In this document: in pieces, positions 8,031 through 19,733 of the stretch
Layout: each line of letters starts with the position of its first letter
Position numbering within the stretch: the stretch's first letter is position 1
From: Rhizorhabdus wittichii RW1
Lineage (GTDB): Bacteria > Pseudomonadota > Alphaproteobacteria > Sphingomonadales > Sphingomonadaceae
Direction of reading: 5' to 3'
Length of the DNA: 64,000 nucleotides
Assembly: GCA_000016765.1 (NCBI GenBank)
Contig: CP000700.1
Coordinates: 124,001-188,000 of the forward strand
Position numbers and translations under genes: made by a program
The notes under the pieces: generated by a model
Databases searched by the model: none
What the model was told of the DNA's origin: nothing
The model's input: only the letters and a program-made list of their open reading frames with translations

Positions 8031-8546
8031 TCAGCCGCAGAGGGCGGCGAGGCGGGCGCGCGCTTGGGCCGCGCAAGCGGGATAGGCGGCCGCAATATTG
8101 GCATGGAGAAGCGCGAAGTCCGGGATCGGGAAATGACCGCCGCTGTCGGGCCGGGTCGTCATGAGCGCGCCGATGACGATCTCGTCGATGCCCGACCGCC
8201 GCTCCAGCACGTCGCCGCCCGGCGCATAGCGGATCGGCGCGGTGAAGCCCGCTTCGATCCAGGTCGAGAGGCCGTTTTCGGCGGCCTCGACATAGGCGGC
8301 GACCTGGGCGCGGTCCTGCGCGAAGCGCCAGACCTTGAGCCCGAGGGTACGGTAACGCCCAAAATCATGGGCGTTGCCGATAGCGACGAGCGCACAGCCC
8401 TCGGGCGGGGGACCGAAGCGGGCCTGGATGGCGGCGCGGTAGCTCTCCACTTCGAGGCGGTTGCACGCATCGAAGTCGGGCGTGTGGCCGATCTGGGCGC
8501 AGTCCTCATTGGCCGGCGCCGCGCCGATATCAAAAATGCTGAACAT
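8031..8546 (-). CDS. Hypothetical protein
   Basis: 171 residues; GGAGG lies five bases upstream of ATG 8544-8546. No signal peptide or membrane segment. The sequence alternates helix and strand (VESYRAAIQARFGPPPEGCALVAIGNAHDFGRY, then an Ala-rich C-terminal helix) and contains several isolated cysteines without zinc-finger spacing. I cannot assign a family. It lies 40 bases upstream of the coupled pair at 7173-7990 on the same strand and 61 bases downstream of the ArdB-like gene, so all of these may be co-transcribed. Confidence 0.72.
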   Translation of the reverse strand: MFSIFDIGAAPANEDCAQIGHTPDFDACNRLEVESYRAAIQARFGPPPEGCALVAIGNAHDFGRYRTLGLKVWRFAQDRAQVAAYVEAAENGLSTWIEAGFTAPIRYAPGGDVLERRSGIDEIVIGALMTTRPDSGGHFPIPDFALLHANIAAAYPACAAQARARLAALCG

Positions 8547-8607
8547 GAAATCCTCCAGGGGTCAGGGGGGCCTGGCGTCTGACGGCAGACCCGCGCATGG
8601 AACGGAC

Positions 8608-9042
8608 CTAGTCGATCGCGCCGAAGATTTTCGCGGCCTCGGGATGATCGCCGGCATAGTCGCGCAGGCGGTGGAAGGCCTCGGCGATATGATCGTCTTC
8701 GACCTCGAAGGAGAGGTGCGAGAAGGCGAAGAGCGTGGCGATGATGCCCGCAGCGTCGGCGGAGACGGTGCCCTCATAGCGGTTGCTGTTGCAGCAGATG
8801 CGATAGGCCGGTCGTCCGGCGGGGACGAGATAGAGCGGGTGCCCCGCCTGTTCCATGAACTGCCAGTAGCCGCCGCCATAATCGGCCGAGAGCCACTGCA
8901 GGAAGGAATAGACCAGCGTCTCGCCCTTGAAGAAATGACGGCGGCCAAAAAGCGCAGGGAGGAATGTGCCGCGCCGCGCGTCGGGCACGGGGGTTGCGGC
9001 GTTGCAGGGGGCATCGGCGATGGCGGGAAGAGTGTCTGTCAT
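8608..9042 (-). CDS. Antirestriction protein, ArdB/KlcA family
   Basis: 144 residues. The core GRRHFFKGETLVYSFLQWLS followed by ADYGGGYWQFMEQAGHPLYL (about 33-73) matches ArdB/KlcA (Pfam antirestriction family PF03230), whose mark is a GGYWxF motif followed by a strand ending in VPAG. Length agrees with the usual 140-150 residues. By family knowledge these proteins inhibit type I restriction enzymes in vivo and protect incoming plasmid DNA. The gene sits in a run of minus-strand accessory genes. Upstream at 9106-9140 it carries the hairpin and purine tract also found before the DUF736, ParB-like and DarB-like genes. Confidence 0.82.
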   Translation of the reverse strand: MTDTLPAIADAPCNAATPVPDARRGTFLPALFGRRHFFKGETLVYSFLQWLSADYGGGYWQFMEQAGHPLYLVPAGRPAYRICCNSNRYEGTVSADAAGIIATLFAFSHLSFEVEDDHIAEAFHRLRDYAGDHPEAAKIFGAID

Positions 9043-9105
9043 GCGGGAACTCCGACAAAGGGACCGGCCCGGACGCTCCTTTTCGCGGCAGGACCATCAT
9101 CACCG

Positions 9106-9140
9106 CTCCCCCTCCCCTTCACAGCGCCGCGCGAGCGGCG
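9106..9140 (-). promoter_or_regulatory. Hairpin plus G-rich purine tract upstream of ardB
   Basis: On the minus strand the dyad CGCCGC / GCGGCG (9125-9140, loop of four) is followed by GAAGGGGAGGGGGAG (9106-9120), about 65 bases before the antirestriction start. It is one of seven similar elements in the window. A promoter or leader function is inferred from position only. Confidence 0.55.
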
Positions 9141-9146
9141 GCATGA

Positions 9147-9188
9147 CGACAGGGCCCGCTTCGCAGGCGTGCGAGGCGAGCCCTGTCG
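9147..9188 (-). terminator. Long hairpin after DUF736 copy B
   Basis: CGACAGGGC (9147-9155) pairs with GCCCTGTCG (9180-9188). The inner sequence CGCTTCGCA / TGCGAGGCG extends the stem with one mismatch and a short loop. It begins 20 bases past the DUF736 stop on the minus strand. No T-run follows. It could terminate the DUF736 transcript before the ardB leader element at 9106-9140. Confidence 0.5.
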
Positions 9189-9207
9189 GTGGAAAAAGCG
9201 GTGGCGA

Positions 9208-9666
9208 TCAGTCGGCGAAGGCAGGCGGAGCCGAGCTGGTGCCCAGCCCATCGGGTTCGCTCTGTCCGGCCTGGGAGGCCTCTTCGCCCGGCAGCGGCGG
9301 CAGGCCGTCATCGGCGGGCATCGCCATTTCGGCGGGGAGTTCGCGGCGGCGCGAGGGGCGCGACCAGACCACATTGTAGGAGCCGTCCTGCTGCTGGAAC
9401 AGCGAGACATAGAGCGGCTGGGCGAAGCTCGGGTCCTCGATCTTGCCGTTGTAGAAGATAAGGCCGCTCTCGCGCGAGGCGAGCTCGAACAATGCGCCGA
9501 CACGGACCCAGGCGCGCGCCGCCGACAGCGCCATCACTTCGAACTTGGGCGCATTGGGATTGGCCGAGTGGACCGGGCGCAGCGCGATGGTGAGCTCGAC
9601 GGTCAGGGTGGACACACGGCCGACGAGGTGGCCGGCGGCGTTCTTGGCGATGGAACCGATGTTCAT
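9208..9666 (-). CDS. DUF736 family protein, copy B
   Basis: 152 residues, nearly identical to copy A (4644-5168) through the DUF736 domain. Small differences are PGEEAS against PGDDAS and QSEPDGLGTSS against QREPEGLGAST; the tail then stops at APPFAD, well short of copy A. ATG 9664-9666 aligns exactly with the copy A start, and GGAGAAGTCCC lies directly upstream in both. Function is unknown for the family. Two copies 4 kb apart in the same orientation suggest a recent duplication or gene conversion that included the leader. Confidence 0.87.
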   Translation of the reverse strand: MNIGSIAKNAAGHLVGRVSTLTVELTIALRPVHSANPNAPKFEVMALSAARAWVRVGALFELASRESGLIFYNGKIEDPSFAQPLYVSLFQQQDGSYNVVWSRPSRRRELPAEMAMPADDGLPPLPGEEASQAGQSEPDGLGTSSAPPAFAD

Positions 9667-9720
9667 GGGACTTCTCCTTGGAAAGCGTCCTCGAACCCCT
9701 TGTCCGGGACGCCAGTCCCT

Positions 9721-9752
9721 CACCCCCTCCTCTCCTCGGCCGCTGGGCCGAG
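9721..9752 (-). promoter_or_regulatory. Hairpin plus G-rich purine tract upstream of DUF736 copy B
   Basis: On the minus strand CTCGGCCCAGCGGCCGAG leads into GAGAGGAGGGGGTG, about 55 bases before the start. It is homologous to the element of copy A. The hairpin is kept although the loop region differs by several bases, which hints that structure is preserved. Confidence 0.55.
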
Positions 9753-9974
9753 CAGGCGCCGCCAGGCGCCCATCATCGCCAGCCCCTTCGGCGGGCGATG
9801 GCGCGTTCGAACCGAACCCGAAAAAATGCGGCCCCCTCCTGGGCGCCCCGACCGTCCTCGGCCTCGGAGTTCACGGCGCGCGCAGGTGACCCCGGCGGGG
9901 ATGACCGCGTGGCCGGCCAGCGACAACCTCGCGCACCGATCCGGCGTGCGAGTCCGTGTCGCGGCTAGCGCGGC

Positions 9975-10934
9975 CTAGCGGCCCCGCGCGGCGAGTAGAT
10001 TGGCGACGATCGCGGCATTGTAGGCGCGGTACGCGCTCTGCACCATGGCCGTCCAGCGCGGCAGATCCACGACCACATTGGCCGCATCGTTCGGGTTCCA
10101 TTCGCCATAGTCTCCCGCCGTCGACATGGAGGAGGCGCCTGCCGACCCGGTGAAGGCCCCATCCATGACGACGTCGCGCGAGAGGGTCATGGCGATCGGG
10201 CCGGCGATGCCCACCGCCTGGCCGACCTGGATGTTGACCGGCGAGGGCATGCGGATCGCGAACTGGGTGTCGATATCGACACTGGCGCGGCGCGAACCGG
10301 CGAGCGTGCGGCTCGTGCGCGCATCGGCGTCGGCGAAATCGATCGTAAGCGAGGGCGATACGAAGGCCGCGCCCAGGCTCAGGGCCGGCTTGCTCAGCTT
10401 GTTGCCCTTGCCCAGGGTCGCGAGCATGCCGAAGCCGCCGACCTTGCCCGCGCTCTGGTAGAGATCGGTGAGCGGCGCCGCGTCGGCGCCGACGCTGACA
10501 TAGGACTTCTTGACGCCCGATCCGATGACCATGCCGCCGTCGCGGTTCGCGTCGCGATTGCCCGGCAGCAGCGTGACGCCGGCGGTCCGGGTCACCTCCG
10601 CTATGGTGGCATCATCGACGATGGGAATGCCCGCGGCGGTCAGCTGCGCCTTGAGATCGGCATGGGCCTCGTTGGCGAGGCGGCGCATCGTCGCTTCATC
10701 GACGCCGACCAGCGTGGCGCCCGCCCGGGCCTTGGTGCCGACGCTGGCATTGGCCGAGGCGCGCTGCCCGGTCACGAAATTGATCGCATAGGAGAGGACG
10801 GCGATCTTGTTGTCCTTGAGGCCATAGCTGTTCGGCTTCGAAAGCCGGACCTGCGGGGCACCCGCCTGATCCTGGGCGAGTGCAGGCGCGGCGGCCAGAC
10901 ATAGTGCGGCAGATACGAGCATCCATTTACGCAT
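9975..10934 (-). CDS. Exported hypothetical protein
   Basis: 319 residues. A clear signal peptide (MRKWMLVSAALCLAAAPALA, cleavage before QDQAG) directs it to the periplasm or outside. The mature part is rich in Gly, Ala, Ser and Thr, with strand-like stretches: IAVLSYAINFVTGQRASANA, a helical EATMRRLANEAHADLKAQL, then GFGMLATLGKGNKLSKPALS. It ends in AYRAYNAAIVANLLAARGR. I do not recognise the family; a secreted or outer-membrane-associated beta-rich protein is plausible. AGGAGGGGA precedes the ATG. It stands alone between the DUF736 region and a broken small gene. Confidence 0.78.
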   Translation of the reverse strand: MRKWMLVSAALCLAAAPALAQDQAGAPQVRLSKPNSYGLKDNKIAVLSYAINFVTGQRASANASVGTKARAGATLVGVDEATMRRLANEAHADLKAQLTAAGIPIVDDATIAEVTRTAGVTLLPGNRDANRDGGMVIGSGVKKSYVSVGADAAPLTDLYQSAGKVGGFGMLATLGKGNKLSKPALSLGAAFVSPSLTIDFADADARTSRTLAGSRRASVDIDTQFAIRMPSPVNIQVGQAVGIAGPIAMTLSRDVVMDGAFTGSAGASSMSTAGDYGEWNPNDAANVVVDLPRWTAMVQSAYRAYNAAIVANLLAARGR

Positions 10935-11030
10935 GAAGCGTCCCCTCCTGTTAAAGACAGGAGAGAATTTCTAAGAAAAGCGCCGCCCGTCAAGCCGGGA
11001 ACAGGGCGATCCTTTGCAGAACTGATCGAT

Positions 11031-11406
11031 TCAGTGCTGCGAACCGAACAGGATCCGCTTGACCTCGATCTGGTGCGCGCCGTCGCGCTTGCCGGCGGCG
11101 GCGTCCATGTCTTCGCGCAGACGCGCGGCGAGATCATCCGGAATGAGCGCATAGGGCGCGACAAGCGCGATCGCGGCCTCGGGGTCGAGCAGTTCGCCCG
11201 GCTCGGTGCCGACCCACAACAGGATTTCGCCATCCTCATCCCCCTTCTCATTATCGTCCCGGACGCTCCCGGCCTCGGGATCTTCGGCCTCGGGGGGTAT
11301 GCGAGAAGACCTGCGCAAAAAGGGTCTGGAGCGGGCGGTCGAAACCGACGACGGCGCGCAGCACCTGCGGGCACCCTGGGCGGGGCGCAAGCCTGTGACG
11401 GCTCAT
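11031..11406 (-). pseudogene. Small conserved protein broken by a one-base frameshift
   Basis: The frame from ATG 11404-11406 encodes [20 protein letters not shown] and [13 protein letters not shown] but then runs out of its natural frame. The continuation [20 protein letters not shown] to IEVKRILFGSQH lies one frame away and ends at 11031. The shift falls in a run of six G on the plus strand (11292-11297). With five G the frames join as [18 protein letters not shown], giving an intact 124-residue protein. I recall uncharacterised plasmid proteins of this design (a FDRP..FAQV first half and an LLWVGT..GE second half); function unknown. A sequencing error in the homopolymer is as likely as a true mutation. 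Confidence 0.68.
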
Positions 11407-11505
11407 GATCTTGTCCTCCTCGCAAAGACGTCTGATGCTCGAATGGTTGGCGCTGCGACATCGCCGCCATATCTTCCCAGGTTCAATCCCAAGAAGGAGA
11501 CAGCC

Positions 11506-11997
11506 ATGGGCAAAGCCACCGAAGGGCATATCGATATCGGCATCGACGAGAAGGACCGCGCGGCCATCGCCGAAGGTCTCTCCCGCCTCTTGGCCGATAC
11601 CTATACGCTCTATCTCACCACCCACAATTTCCATTGGAACGTGACGGGTCCGATGTTCAACACGCTCCATGACATGTTCATGGTGCAATATACCGAGCTG
11701 TGGAACTCGGTCGATCTCATTGCCGAGCGCATCCGCTCGCTGGGACACAAGGCGCCGGGCTCCTACGCGCAGTTCAGCGAACTGGCCTCGATCGACGATG
11801 CGCCCGCCGATCCGCCCAAGGCGCTCGACATGGTCGCCATCCTGGTAAGGGGTCACGAAGCGGTTGCGCGCACCGCGCGCTCGATCTTCCCGCTGGCGGA
11901 CAAGGCGAGCGACGAGCCGACCGCCGATCTTTTGACCCAGCGCCTGGCCGTGCACGAAAAGACCGCCTGGATGCTGCGCTCGCTGCTGCAGAACTGA
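11506..11997 (+). CDS. dps: Dps family DNA-binding ferritin
   Basis: 163 residues with the Dps signature [19 protein letters not shown] (about 40-58). His43 and His55 lie where the ferroxidase ligands are expected, followed by the helix [17 protein letters not shown]. Length and the C-terminal [14 protein letters not shown] agree with the family. Dps forms a dodecamer that oxidises and stores iron using peroxide and shields DNA under stress. AAGGAGA lies six bases upstream of the ATG. A hairpin terminator follows, then the catalase gene, so iron/peroxide protection is grouped here. Confidence 0.93.
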   Translation: MGKATEGHIDIGIDEKDRAAIAEGLSRLLADTYTLYLTTHNFHWNVTGPMFNTLHDMFMVQYTELWNSVDLIAERIRSLGHKAPGSYAQFSELASIDDAPADPPKALDMVAILVRGHEAVARTARSIFPLADKASDEPTADLLTQRLAVHEKTAWMLRSLLQN

Positions 11998-12119
11998 GCC
12001 AGGTCGCAAAGATCGTCCGCCGGCACGGGCAGGCACGCCCGTAAGCTCCGTCGGACGGGGCGGGGAATATTCCGGGCCTCGGGAAACTCAAAACCGTTCC
12101 GGCGGTTTGTCGTTCACAC

Positions 12120-12147
12120 CCGCCCTGCGTCCCGCAGGGCGGTTTAT
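12120..12147 (+). terminator. Rho-independent terminator between dps and katE
   Basis: A perfect ten-base stem, CCGCCCTGCG / CGCAGGGCGG with a three-base loop, is followed by TTTATC. It lies about 120 bases after the dps stop and 25 bases before the katE start. It therefore either ends dps transcription or acts as an attenuator inside the katE leader. Confidence 0.7.
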
Positions 12148-12171
12148 CGACATGACCTGACAGGAGCTTCT

Positions 12172-14368
<2,197 letters not shown>

Positions 14369-14379
<11 letters not shown>

Positions 14380-14941
14380 GGCCGGCGATCTGCCGCCCCT
14401 GCCCTCGCCCGAGCGGCTGCGCGAACTGATGTTCGATGCGGCGAGGTTGGGGCGGACGGACGTGCTACCGGCCCTGCTGCATGCGGGCTGCGCGGTCGAG
14501 GCAAAGGATAAGCGGGGCTATACCCCGCTCATCCTGGCGGCCTATCATGGGCAGGACGAGGCCGTCGCGCTGCTGCTCGATCACGGCGCCGATCCCGAGG
14601 CGGGCGATGCCGCGCGCGGCAATACCGCGCTGATGGGCGCTGCGTTCAAGGGCTTCACATCGGTCGCGAGGCTGCTTCTCGAGCGCGGAGCAGACGCCGA
14701 GGCGACCAACAAGGCCGGCCAGACCGCCCTCATGCTGGCCGCACTGTTCGACCGGCGAGAGATCGCCGATCTCCTGCTCGCACGGGGCGCGGACCCCGAG
14801 CGGTGCGACGCCGCGGGCAACTCGGCACTGTCGGTGGCGCGCGACCAGAACAACGCCGCCATGGCCGAACATTTGCGCGGCGCCTGTCCTGCATCTCGGC
14901 CTGGGAGCCGGCGGGCAGAAAGCGCCATTCCTGCATCGTAG
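14369..14941 (+). CDS. Ankyrin-repeat protein coupled to katE
   Basis: 190 residues with about four ankyrin repeats: [20 protein letters not shown], then [40 protein letters not shown], and a degenerate last one at [20 protein letters not shown]. No signal peptide is visible, so it is probably cytoplasmic. Its ATG lies inside the katE 3' end (11-base overlap). In Pseudomonas aeruginosa the ankyrin protein AnkB is encoded with catalase KatB and is needed for its full activity (established knowledge). A similar helper role here is inference from the arrangement. Confidence 0.88.
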
Positions 14942-15023
14942 GATGGCCGAGGGCCGATTGCCGGTTTCACGCGAGAGCCTGCGCCGCTAGGCTATGCGAT
15001 AAGGTTTTGAGGGGTAAGGTATT

Positions 15024-18000
15024 TTGAACGAGACTGCGGCTTCGGGAATGCGCGCGGCGCTGCAGCAGATGTCAGTCGGGGTGTCGGTTGCCGAGGTGCC
15101 CTCCGGGGCCTTCGTCTTTCTGAACGAGGCAGGCGAGACCATATTGGGCAGCGCACATGCGCCCGCCGATCTTGACGATTATGCGGGCTTTGGCGCCGAG
15201 CATGCCGACGGCTCGGCCTATCGCCCAGAGGACTATCCGCTGGCCCGGGCCGCCACCAAGGGCGAAACCGTAACCCGCGAACCAATGCTCTATCGCCGAG
15301 CGGACGGCGAACTGCGCCGTCTGGAAGTGAGCGCCTCGCGCGTGCGCGGCGATGATGGCGAACCCCTGCTCGCGATCTGCTCGTTCGAGGATGTGACCGA
15401 GCGCGAGCGCACGCTGCAGTTGTTCGAGACTTTCGTCGCCGCGGTTCCCGGTGTCGTCTATGCCAAGGACCGGCAGAAGCGGATGATCGTCGCCAATCGC
15501 GGCGTTGCCGAACTGGTAGGCAAGCCGCTATCCGAGATCCTGGGCAAAAGCGATGCGGAGTTCCTCGATTCTGCGGCGGAAGCAGCGGCGGTTGCCGAAA
15601 CCGACGAACGGGTGATGGCCTCGGGCGTGGCGGAACAGGTGGAGGAACTGGTCAGCTTCCCCGACGGGCGCCGCGCCATCTGGCTCTCGACCAAGGCGCC
15701 CTTGCGCGACGAAGCCGGTGCGATCACCGGCATGATTGGCTCGTCGATCGACATTACCGCGCGCAAGGAAGCCGAGGCCGCGCTGGCGCAGGCGGAGGAG
15801 CAGTTCCGCTTCGCGCTCGAAGCGGCGGGCGGCATCGGCACCTGGGACTGGGACGTCCCCGGCGACGTCGTTCGCGCCAGCGCGCAGTTTGCCGGGCTTT
15901 ACGGCATCGCGGCCGAGCGGGCCGCCGCCGGCCTGTCGCTCGAGGAATATATCGCCGGCATCCATCCCGCCGATCGCGAGGCAATCAGCGCGCGCATCCG
16001 CGCGGCGGTGGACGGCGAAGACGAATTCCATGCCGAATACCGGGTCTGCAACCTCAACGGCGAGGTCCGGTGGGTGGTCGCCCGGGGTCGCTGCCTGCGC
16101 GATGCGGCGGGAACGCCGACGCGTTTTCCGGGCGTCACCTTCGACATCACCGACCGCAAGCGGGCCGAGGACGCGCTGCGCGAGGTCGAGGAGCGCTATC
16201 GCCTTGCCGCGCGCGCCACCAATGATGCGATCTGGGACTGGCATTTCGCCAGCAACCATGTGCTGTGGAACGAGGCGCTCGAGGTGGGCTACGGCCATGC
16301 GCCCGATACGGTGAGCCCCACTGGCGAATGGTGGCTCGAGCAGATCCATCCCGAAGACCGCGAGCGGGTCGACACCACCATTCATGAGGCGATCGAAGGC
16401 GAGGCTGAAAGCTGGACCGGTGAGTATCGCTTCCGGCGTGCCGATGGCAGCTACGCCGACATTTTCGACCGCGGGCATATCATCCGGGACGAGGCGGGAC
16501 GCGCCATCCGCATGATCGGCGCCATGCTCGACCTCAGCGAGCGTCGCCGGGCCGAGCGCGCCCTGCGCGCCACCAGCCAGCGCCTGGAAGCGATCCTTGC
16601 CAATACGCGCATGGCGGTGTTCCTGCTCGACGAGCGCGCGCAGTGCATCTTTGCCAATGCGGCGGCGCAGACGCTGACGGGGCATGATGTGGCCGCGCTC
16701 GAAGGCCGCACGCTCGATCATCTGATCGCGCCGGAAGGGGCCGCGCAGCCGGGCGCCGGGACTGCGCTGCCGCTCGACATGGTCCTCGAAGACGGACAGC
16801 AGATCGAGGGCGAGACGATATTCGTCACCCAGGCGGGCCCGATCCTGCCCATCGCCTACAGCGCAAGTCCGGTTCTGGACGAGGTGGGCCGGCCCGTCGG
16901 CACGGTGATCGAGGCGCGTGGGACCGCCGAGGAAAAGGCCGAGGAGCGACGGCAGGCATTCCGCCTGGAGCTGGTCGATGCGCTGCGCAGCGAGATCGAT
17001 CCGCGCCAGATCATGCAGCGCGCCGTGAATATCCTGGGGCCCCATCTCGGCGCGTCGCGGGTCGGCTATGGCATGGTGCGCCGGGACGGCGAGACGGTCG
17101 ATCTCGAGACCGAATATTGCGATGGAGTGGCGCCACTGGCCGGTAGCCATCCGATCAGCGCTTTCGGTCCCGGCAATATCGCGAACCTGCGTGCGGGGCA
17201 GACCTCGGTCTATCGGGATGTCGAAGCCGACCCCGGCACGGCGGGCATCGGCCTCGCGGCCTTCGGGATCGCGAGCCTGGTCGCCGTGCCGCTGATCCGC
17301 GAGGGCGTATTGCGTGCCTCTCTCTACGTCAATAGGACGAGGTGCGCGATTGGCAACCTGCGGAAGTCGCGCTCATCGAGGAAGTGGCCGCGCGGGTGTG
17401 GGACGCAGTCGAGCGGGCCAATGCGGTCGACGACCTGCGCGCGCTCAATGCCGATCTGGAACGCCGGATCGCGGCGGCCGTGGCCGAGCGTGAGAAAGCC
17501 GAAGAGGCCTTGCGGCAAAGCCAGAAGATGGAAGCGGTCGGCCAGCTCACCGGCGGGATCGCGCATGATTTCAACAATCTGCTGACCATCGTCACTGGCA
17601 ATATCGACATGGCCAGCCGGGCACTCGAGGCGGCGGGCGTCAACGATCCGCGCGCGCGCCGCGCGCTCGACAATGCGATGAAGGGCGGCGAACGCGCGGC
17701 GGCGCTCACGCACCGGCTGCTCGCTTTCTCGCGCCGCCAGCCGCTGGCGCCTAAGCCGACCGATGCCGATCGGCTGGTCGCGGGCATGTCTGATCTCCTC
17801 GGTCGTTCGCTGGGCGAGACGGTCAGCCTCGAGATCGTTACCTCGCCGGGGCTCTGGCGGATCGAGGCCGACCAGAACCAGCTTGAAAATGCGATCCTCA
17901 ATCTGGCCCTCAATGCGCGCGACGCGATGCCCCAGGGCGGAACGCTGACGATCGAGACGGCCAATGCCCGGCTGGGGGACGAATATAGCGCGCAGCATGC

Positions 18001-19057
18001 CGAGGTGGCGCCTGGCCAATATGTGGTGATCGCGGTGACCGATACCGGTGAAGGTATGACCCGCGAGACGCTGGCCCGGGTGTTCGAACCCTTTTTCACC
18101 ACCAAGGAGGTGGGCCGCGGCACGGGCCTGGGACTCTCGCAGGTCTACGGCTTCACCAAGCAGTCGGGCGGACATGTGAAGATTTATTCGGAGGAGAATC
18201 AGGGCACCACCGTCAAGATTTACCTGCCGCGCCTCGTTAGCGATGGCGAAGTGGAGCCGGCCGCGGAGCAGGTGACCGACCTGGAGACCAGCCCGCGCCG
18301 GGAGACCATCCTTGCTGTCGAGGATGATGACGATGTACGCGCCTATACGGTCGAGTGCCTGCGCGAACTCGGTTACCGGGTGCTCGAAGCCCATGACGGG
18401 CCCTCGGCGCTCGCGCTGATGGAGCGGCAGGGAACTTCGGTGGACCTGCTGTTCACCGATGTGGTCATGCCCGGCATGTCGGGCCGCGAGCTCGCGGACG
18501 AGCTGCGGCGACGCCAGCCCGATCTGCGCGTGCTCTACACCTCGGGCTATACGCGCAACGCCATCACCCATGGCGGACGGCTGGACGAAGGCGTGGAGAT
18601 GATCGCCAAGCCTTTCACCTACCAGGCCTTGGCCATGAAATTGCGGGACATGCTAGAGGCTGGCCGCACCAAGCGCGTGCTGGTGGTCGACCACGATCCG
18701 ATGGTGCGGGCGCTGGTGGCCGAATCCTTGGCCGGGGTCGACTATACCGCCGACGAAGCCGCGACGGCGGCCGAGGCCTTGATGACGGTCCGGGCGGCAC
18801 AGGGGCGCTTCGATGCCGTGGTGCTGGATCTCGCACTCCCCGACAAGCCGGGCGACCTTGTGGCGGCCGAATTGCGGGCGCTTCATGCCGATCTACCGAT
18901 TCTGATCGCAGCGGACGCAGGCGCCGAGGCGCTCGCGGCGCGGTTCGCCGAGGATCGCTGCATCGCCGTCATCGCCAAACCCTATACCGGCGGTCTGCTC
19001 AAGGAAGCGCTGGCCGATCTGGGGATGCGATGCGCGGTCGGGGACACGGGGCAATAG
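15024..19057 (+). pseudogene. Multi-PAS hybrid histidine kinase with two receiver domains, frameshifted
   Basis: The first part (from TTG 15024, AAGG upstream) carries about five PAS domains in the first 635 residues, two with the PAC-like ends FDITDRKRAEDAL and LDLSERRRAERAL. A GAF domain follows (about 645-780, ILGPHLGASRVGYGMVRRDG). The frame then fails near 17335 and would stop at 17585. One frame over, translation resumes as DEVRDWQPAEVALIEEVAAR and continues through HisKA (GGIAHDFNNLLT), HATPase (GRGTGLGLSQVYG) and two REC domains (LLFTDVVMPGMSG, then VVLDLALPDKPG). One missing G in AATAGGACGAG explains the break; restoring it gives LYVNRDEVRDWQ. As written, no complete sensor kinase is made. 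It lies downstream of katE and the ankyrin gene. Confidence 0.8.
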
Positions 19058-19313
19058 GACGCGGAGAAAAGGGCGGCTGCTCTTGTCGGGCAGCGCTCGG
19101 GAGACGCCGCAGGCGATAGGCGCGTTCGATGGCGGCGACGGCGTGGCCGGCCAGCAAACACTGGGCCTCGATCGAAAGGGGCGTAGCGCCCACGAACGCC
19201 AGTGTGACGCCGGTGTCGGCGCGGCGTTCGAAACGAAGTGTGCCTTGGGCGCAGACCGCAAGTCCTGCTTCGAAGTCGAGCGACCAGAGCCCGGGTGTTG
19301 TGTGCGAATCCAT
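18999..19313 (-). CDS. Hypothetical protein, doubtful
   Basis: 104 codons from ATG 19311-19313. The first 70 residues (MDSHTTPGLWSLDFEAGLAV, later VTLAFVGATPLSIEAQCLLA) look like real beta/alpha protein. The last 30 are Pro/Arg-rich and overlap the kinase 3' end on the other strand by 59 bases, which argues that the frame runs too far. No good ribosome binding site is visible. No family recognised. It may be a genuine small gene with an unusual tail, or chance. Confidence 0.35.
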   Translation of the reverse strand: MDSHTTPGLWSLDFEAGLAVCAQGTLRFERRADTGVTLAFVGATPLSIEAQCLLAGHAVAAIERAYRLRRLPSAARQEQPPFSPRPIAPCPRPRIASPDRPALP

Positions 19314-19428
19314 GCACACTTGTACCGCAAGATGGCGAAAGCCTGGTTATGGCCACAGCCCCGAAACCCTAGACATTGGTCGCATGGCGCTTGACCCCGC
19401 CAAGGCCTCCCGCGAGAGCGCGCGGGCG

Positions 19429-19623
19429 TCATATCGACGTGCGACGGATCCGGTGCGCGACATGCCGGGCCGCGCCTTCGGCGCTGCTGATCGCCTTGCC
19501 GGCGGCGGCGGCCGCCTGACGTGCGCCGGCCTGGCGCAAAAGGGCGCGCGCTTCGCGCAGGCGCTCGACGGCATTGGCGATGGCCTGGCCCTGCTCGGGG
19601 GTGGCAGGCGTGATGGGGCGCAT
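19429..19623 (-). CDS. Small helical hypothetical protein
   Basis: 64 residues preceded by an excellent AAGGAGG six bases before ATG 19621-19623. The sequence (TPEQGQAIANAVERLREARA, then an Ala-rich helix) is one long amphipathic helix with a basic C-terminus. No named family. Small alanine- and arginine-rich helical proteins like this are common in plasmid accessory blocks; nucleic-acid binding is possible but not shown. The strong translation signal is the main evidence. Confidence 0.6.
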   Translation of the reverse strand: MRPITPATPEQGQAIANAVERLREARALLRQAGARQAAAAAGKAISSAEGAARHVAHRIRRTSI

Positions 19624-19733
19624 GGTTGACCTCCTTGGTGGATAAACATGTGGTCAGAGCCGGTATAACCGGTGGGTATGCTGTGGGCGGGCGGTGCCCA
19701 TGTCCCGGGATCGCGCCGCGCTGCGCGGCTGCC

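Noticed and set aside
15528-17150. A 540-codon minus-strand frame opposite the PAS kinase
   Set aside because: The sense strand encodes recognisable PAS and GAF domains; the antisense frame shows no family and is a coding shadow.
17325-17345. Programmed ribosomal frameshifting in the hybrid kinase
   Set aside because: No slippery heptamer or downstream pseudoknot is evident, and the lesion fits a single lost G.
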